Below, piece by piece: positions 8,237 through 10,593 of a stretch of DNA of 10,593 bases. The notes below the pieces were generated by a model, which saw only the letters and a list, made by a program, of their open reading frames with translations, did no database searches and was not told the origin of the DNA. The DNA is from DATKKX01 sp035542775 (GTDB lineage Bacteria > Planctomycetota > Phycisphaerae > UBA1845 > UTPLA1): contig DATKKX010000417.1 of assembly GCA_035542775.1 (NCBI GenBank), positions 1 through 10,593 on the forward strand, in the 5' to 3' direction. How positions within the stretch are numbered: the first letter of the stretch is position 1; each line of letters starts with the position of its first letter. Both the position numbers and the translations under genes were made by a program.

Positions 8237-8510
8237 TCAAAACAGCACACCCATCTCAAGCACCGCCCGCGCTTGCGACTTATCATTGCCACTCTTCCCG
8301 AAGACGGCTCCGGGCGTGGTATCGAGCGCTCTTACATACGAGAGCTCGCCCCGCGTGAAGAAGATATTGCGCTGATAGGTCGGTGTTACCGTGACCGACC
8401 ACGCCTTGTTGCCGGGGCCATACAAGACATTCGGCGCGCCGTTGTTAGCGATGCCGGTGGAGCGGATATACTCAAAAGCGACCGGAGCCTACTGTGAAGC
8501 GGCCACCAGG
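8237..8510 (-). pseudogene. C-terminal remnant of an OmpL-like beta-barrel porin (BBP2 family)
   Basis: Minus-strand reading gives EYIRSTGIANNGAPNVLYGP, then AWSVTVTPTYQRNIFFTRGE, and finally FGKSGNDKSQARAVLEMGVLF before TGA (8237-8239). Alternating hydrophobic residues, the TPTYQ strand and the terminal phenylalanine are typical of the last strands of a proteobacterial outer-membrane porin, which would allow small solutes across the outer membrane. Upstream, the frame hits TAG (8489-8491). If one T is removed from the TTTT run (8474-8477 on the plus strand as AAAA), the adjacent frame joins as GRFTVGSGRFEYIRSTG, restoring a porin-like strand. That points to a single-base frameshift. The signal peptide and most of the barrel are absent. 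No start codon of its own is visible. Confidence 0.65.
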
Positions 8511-9016
8511 CGTGTCTCTGGACCAGGGCTACGACGATGACGAGGGGTGTGGCATCCAGCACGAATTCAGCTTCACCGCGCACCACGGCCAAGGCACAGA
8601 ATTACTGACAACCTGTAGAAATCGGAGGTTGTACAGGTGGCTCGACAGGTTGGCATCATGCCCTACTCCACGGTAGCAATCGGGGCCACTCAATCCTCGG
8701 TTGACTCTCGTCGGCCTCTGCTGACCACCGCCACGACCAGGCTGGTCCGCGCGCCGGCCTCCGCCATGGCGCTGCCGATGAGGTGCGCCCAACCGGCCAC
8801 CTAACCCCTAAACACCCCTCTTATCACGGGTAAAAGGTGTCGGCGGTTCCACCCATCAACAAGACCTGGTCACGTCATCGCCGCCTACTGGCACACGCCC
8901 CTGCCAACCGGACCGTTCTACAGCCACCTCGCCTTAAGCGTCGTTGGGGAGTTTACGTGGCGGCTGGAGTCGAGGCGGGCGTTAATACCCGACGGGGTGT
9001 CCGAGTTGATGCATGC
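8511..9016. other. Unassigned stretch between the porin remnant and the receiver remnant
   Basis: About 500 bases with frequent stops on both strands. The longest frames do not resemble families I recognise. On the minus strand, one frame near 8690-8800 contains a protein-like run (HLIGSAMAEAGARTSLVVAV), ended by TGA. On the plus strand, a frame at about 8858-9026 reads GHVIAAYWHTPLPTGPFYSH and onward. Either could be a trace of a lost gene, but I cannot name one. I see no RNA gene and no intact transposase. Confidence 0.5.
8608..8652. repeat. Cluster of overlapping inverted repeats
   Basis: Three mutually exclusive stems share one arm. ACAACCT (8608-8614) pairs with AGGTTGT (8626-8632). ACCTGTA (8611-8617) pairs with TACAGGT (8632-8638). 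CAACCTGT (8609-8616) pairs with ACAGGTTG (8645-8652). All are perfect. This may be a regulatory hairpin, a mobile-element end, or chance in a decayed region. No function is assigned. Confidence 0.4.
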
Positions 9017-9152
9017 ATCCTCATAAGGCGGTTTGATACGGCTGATCGCCTTGACGGGTGATGGCGATGAGGAAACCCGGCAGCACGTACCGGAAGCCGG
9101 CTTTACCCAGCATCTGGTCAACCCTGTGGAGACCGTCGTCTTGGTGAGGTGA
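9017..9152 (+). pseudogene. C-terminal remnant of a CheY-like receiver domain
   Basis: The frame from 9039 reads RLIALTGDGDEETRQHVPEA, then GFTQHLVNPVETVVLVR and TGA (9150-9152). This follows the second half of receiver domains found in hybrid sensor kinases (LIALTGYGxxEDRxRAxEAGFDxHLVKPVD). The TG after the fourth strand and the AGF helix end are recognisable. The invariant lysine before proline is asparagine here (NP for KP), which should abolish phospho-signalling. Upstream, the same frame stops at TAA (9024-9026). A one-base shift would join it to ILIRRFDT, which may be part of the preceding helix. The phospho-acceptor half and any kinase or output domain are gone. It is unrelated in position to the kdpDE pair. 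Confidence 0.6.
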
Positions 9153-9664
9153 CTCCGAGCCGAAGCCTGAGCCGAGATGGCGGTCCCGCCGGAGTTACCA
9201 CCTGCCGTCCGCCGGAACGCGGAAGCCAGCGATCCCTGAAGGCGGCCGTGGCTGATCAAGCGGGCGGCCCGCTTCGAGGCGGTTTCTGAGCCTAACGGAC
9301 CCCTCGATAAAGCAGGCGGCCCGCCGTCTCTCTGGATCATGATCCCCCGCGCTTTGCTCGGCTGGCTCTGACCCTACCTCACCGGCAGGGCCGCTTCAAA
9401 CCGGTCAACGCTCTCGGTGGGGCGGCGGGGGCTGGCGGGCCACCGTGAGCGCGGCCGGGACCTCGAGTGGCGGTTGACGTCCTCGCGGCCGAGGAGATGC
9501 TCGCGGCCGCTCCAGCGTCGGATCGAGTCCAGCCCGTAGCGCCCGCTCCGACGAGCGGCACCCCGCGGGTCTGGCGCTGAGCGGAAGGTTGGATCCTGGA
9601 CCGAGCTGATGTCCGGCTCCGCCTCCTCCGGACCGGGCACGGGTGACCGCGCCCTCGGCAGGAC
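9153..9664. other. GC-rich stretch downstream of glpX without a supported gene
   Basis: About 510 bases, especially GC-rich after 9370. Frames as long as 88 codons are open on the minus strand, but they are rich in Arg, Pro, Ser and Ala with no family signature, as expected by chance in high-GC DNA. Small repeats are present: the palindrome GCGGGCGGCCCGC (9260-9272) and a direct repeat TCGCGGCCG (9483-9491 and 9501-9509). I see no tRNA or intact mobile element. Confidence 0.5.
9611..9633 (-). repeat. Inverted repeat just downstream of glpX
   Basis: GTCCGG (9611-9616) and CCGGAC (9628-9633) form a perfect 6-bp stem with an 11-base loop, about 31 bases past the glpX stop in the direction of glpX transcription. 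It could contribute to 3'-end formation. No T-run follows it on the minus strand, so a terminator call would be weak. Confidence 0.3.
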
Positions 9665-10593
9665 TTACCAGAACCGCACCTTGGCTTGGGTCGGGTTCTC
9701 CAGGTGGATGCTGTCGATAAAGCGCACCTTGCCGGTGTGCCGGGTCAGAATCAGGGACGAGGTGCGGATCCCTTCGCCAAAGAAGCGGACGCCGCGCAGC
9801 AGGGGCCCCTCGGTCACCCCGGTCGCCGCAAAGACCAGTTGTGAGCCCGGCGCCAGGTCCTCAGCCGTATAGATTTTCCGCGGGTCGGTAATCCCCATGG
9901 CCGCGAGGCGTTCATGCAGGTGAGGTTGATCGATCACTAACCGGCCCAGCATAAAGCCGTTGAGACAGCGAAGGGCGGCCGCGGTGAGCACGCCCTCCGG
10001 GGCGCCACCCACGCCCATCACCGCATGCACGCCGGTCCCGATGACTGCGGCGGCAATGCCAGCGGAGAGATCACCATCGCTGATCAGCCGAATCCGTGCT
10101 CCCGCTTGGCGGATCGCCGTGATTAAGGCGTGATGGCGCGGTCGATCCAGCACGACCACCACCAGATCATCAATATCACGTTCCAACTGGTGGGCAATGG
10201 CGGCTAAATTGGCAGCCACCGGGGCCTCCAGATCAATGACTCCCTTACAGCTGGGACCCACGATGAGTTTTTCCATATAGCAATCCGGGGCGTGCAGCAA
10301 TCCGCCGGTTTCTGCAGCAGCGAGGACCGTCATGGCGCCGGGGCCACCGGTGGCGCAGAGGTTGGTGCCCTCCAGAGGATCGACCGCGATATCGATGGCG
10401 GGCACCGTCGCGGGTGCCGGCAGGGTGGTACCCACCCGCTCGCCGATAAACAACATCGGAGCTTGGTCCCGTTCGCCTTCGCCGATCACGATCGTCCCGT
10501 GCATCGGTACGGTGTCCAGCGTCTGACGCATGGCGGTAGTCGCCACCTGATCGGCGTACTGACCATCTCCCAAACCCATCGTTTTGGCCGAGG
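9665..10593 (-). CDS. glpX: Class II fructose-1,6-bisphosphatase, GlpX type (5' end outside window)
   Basis: The gene reads leftward from the window edge to TAA at 9665-9667, giving about 309 visible residues. The family is about 320-340 long, so only the first 20-30 residues are missing. The enzyme removes the 1-phosphate from fructose 1,6-bisphosphate in gluconeogenesis or, in autotrophs, the Calvin cycle. Some members also use sedoheptulose 1,7-bisphosphate. Diagnostic motifs are GLGDGQYADQVATTAMRQ, MHGTIVIGEGERDQAPM (metal-site glutamates, 10466-10483), AVDPLEGTNLCATGGPGA (10361-10381 covers DPLEGTN), a DRPRHHALI segment, and GVGGAPEGVLTAAALRCLNG (glutamate at 9995-9997). The ATG at 10577 is not taken as the start, because the frame continues upstream as SAKT, which fits the family helix before GLGDG. 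It is oriented toward the antiporter, with decayed DNA between. The motif set looks intact. Substrate preference is not determined. Confidence 0.95.
   Translation of the reverse strand, partial: SAKTMGLGDGQYADQVATTAMRQTLDTVPMHGTIVIGEGERDQAPMLFIGERVGTTLPAPATVPAIDIAVDPLEGTNLCATGGPGAMTVLAAAETGGLLHAPDCYMEKLIVGPSCKGVIDLEAPVAANLAAIAHQLERDIDDLVVVVLDRPRHHALITAIRQAGARIRLISDGDLSAGIAAAVIGTGVHAVMGVGGAPEGVLTAAALRCLNGFMLGRLVIDQPHLHERLAAMGITDPRKIYTAEDLAPGSQLVFAATGVTEGPLLRGVRFFGEGIRTSSLILTRHTGKVRFIDSIHLENPTQAKVRFW

Noticed and set aside
7910..8497. Open frame of 195 codons on the plus strand after the antiporter
   Set aside because: Its sequence is basic and featureless. The opposite strand carries clear ArsC and porin traces, so this is their antisense shadow.
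8918..9340. Open frame of 140 codons on the minus strand
   Set aside because: It is opposite the receiver-domain remnant and shows low-complexity Ser/Arg/Thr content without a family signature.
9374..9640. Open frame of 88 codons on the minus strand downstream of glpX
   Set aside because: It is Arg/Pro/Ser-rich with no motif and no convincing start signal. It is expected by chance at this GC content.
1..10593. tRNA genes, CRISPR arrays or intact insertion sequences
   Set aside because: I looked for T-loop-like motifs, regularly spaced repeats and transposase signatures, and found none that hold up. The GGGTTCGAATTT near 2546 is inside kdpC.

Overview
The window is high-GC bacterial DNA, most likely from a gammaproteobacterium. 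The evidence for that is the E. coli-like order and protein lengths of the kdp genes, and remnants of an OmpL-like outer-membrane porin and a thioredoxin-type arsenate reductase. The species cannot be named from the sequence alone.

Positions 1-6295 hold a complete potassium-scavenging cluster on the + strand, apart from a truncated first gene: kdpA (3' end only), kdpB, kdpC, kdpD, kdpE. Gaps between genes are 4 to 18 bases, so this is probably one transcript. KdpABC is the high-affinity K+ pump. KdpD and KdpE are the sensor kinase and response regulator that control it. The inhibitory-phosphorylation serine of KdpB (S162) and the Walker A motif of KdpD are both intact, so transcriptional and post-translational control may both be retained.

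A 370-base non-coding gap (6296-6665) leads to a complete CPA1/NhaP-type Na+(K+)/H+ antiporter (6666-7913, +). It sits beside the K+ pump, which suggests a small island for monovalent cation and pH homeostasis.

Positions 7914-9664 (about 1.75 kb) contain no intact gene that I can support. It is a gene graveyard. On the - strand lies the C-terminal end of a beta-barrel porin (8237-8510, with one probable frameshift), followed in the same frame by a decayed arsenate reductase (about 7945-8233) that has lost its catalytic P-loop and one redox cysteine. On the + strand (9017-9152) is the end of a response-regulator receiver domain whose conserved lysine has become asparagine. The rest is unassigned, with a few short inverted repeats.

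The right edge (9665-10593, -) is glpX, a class II fructose-1,6-bisphosphatase. It is intact at its 3' end and runs off the window at its 5' end.

I saw no tRNA, rRNA, CRISPR array, intact insertion sequence or clearly new system. The most informative unusual part is the decayed segment between the antiporter and glpX.
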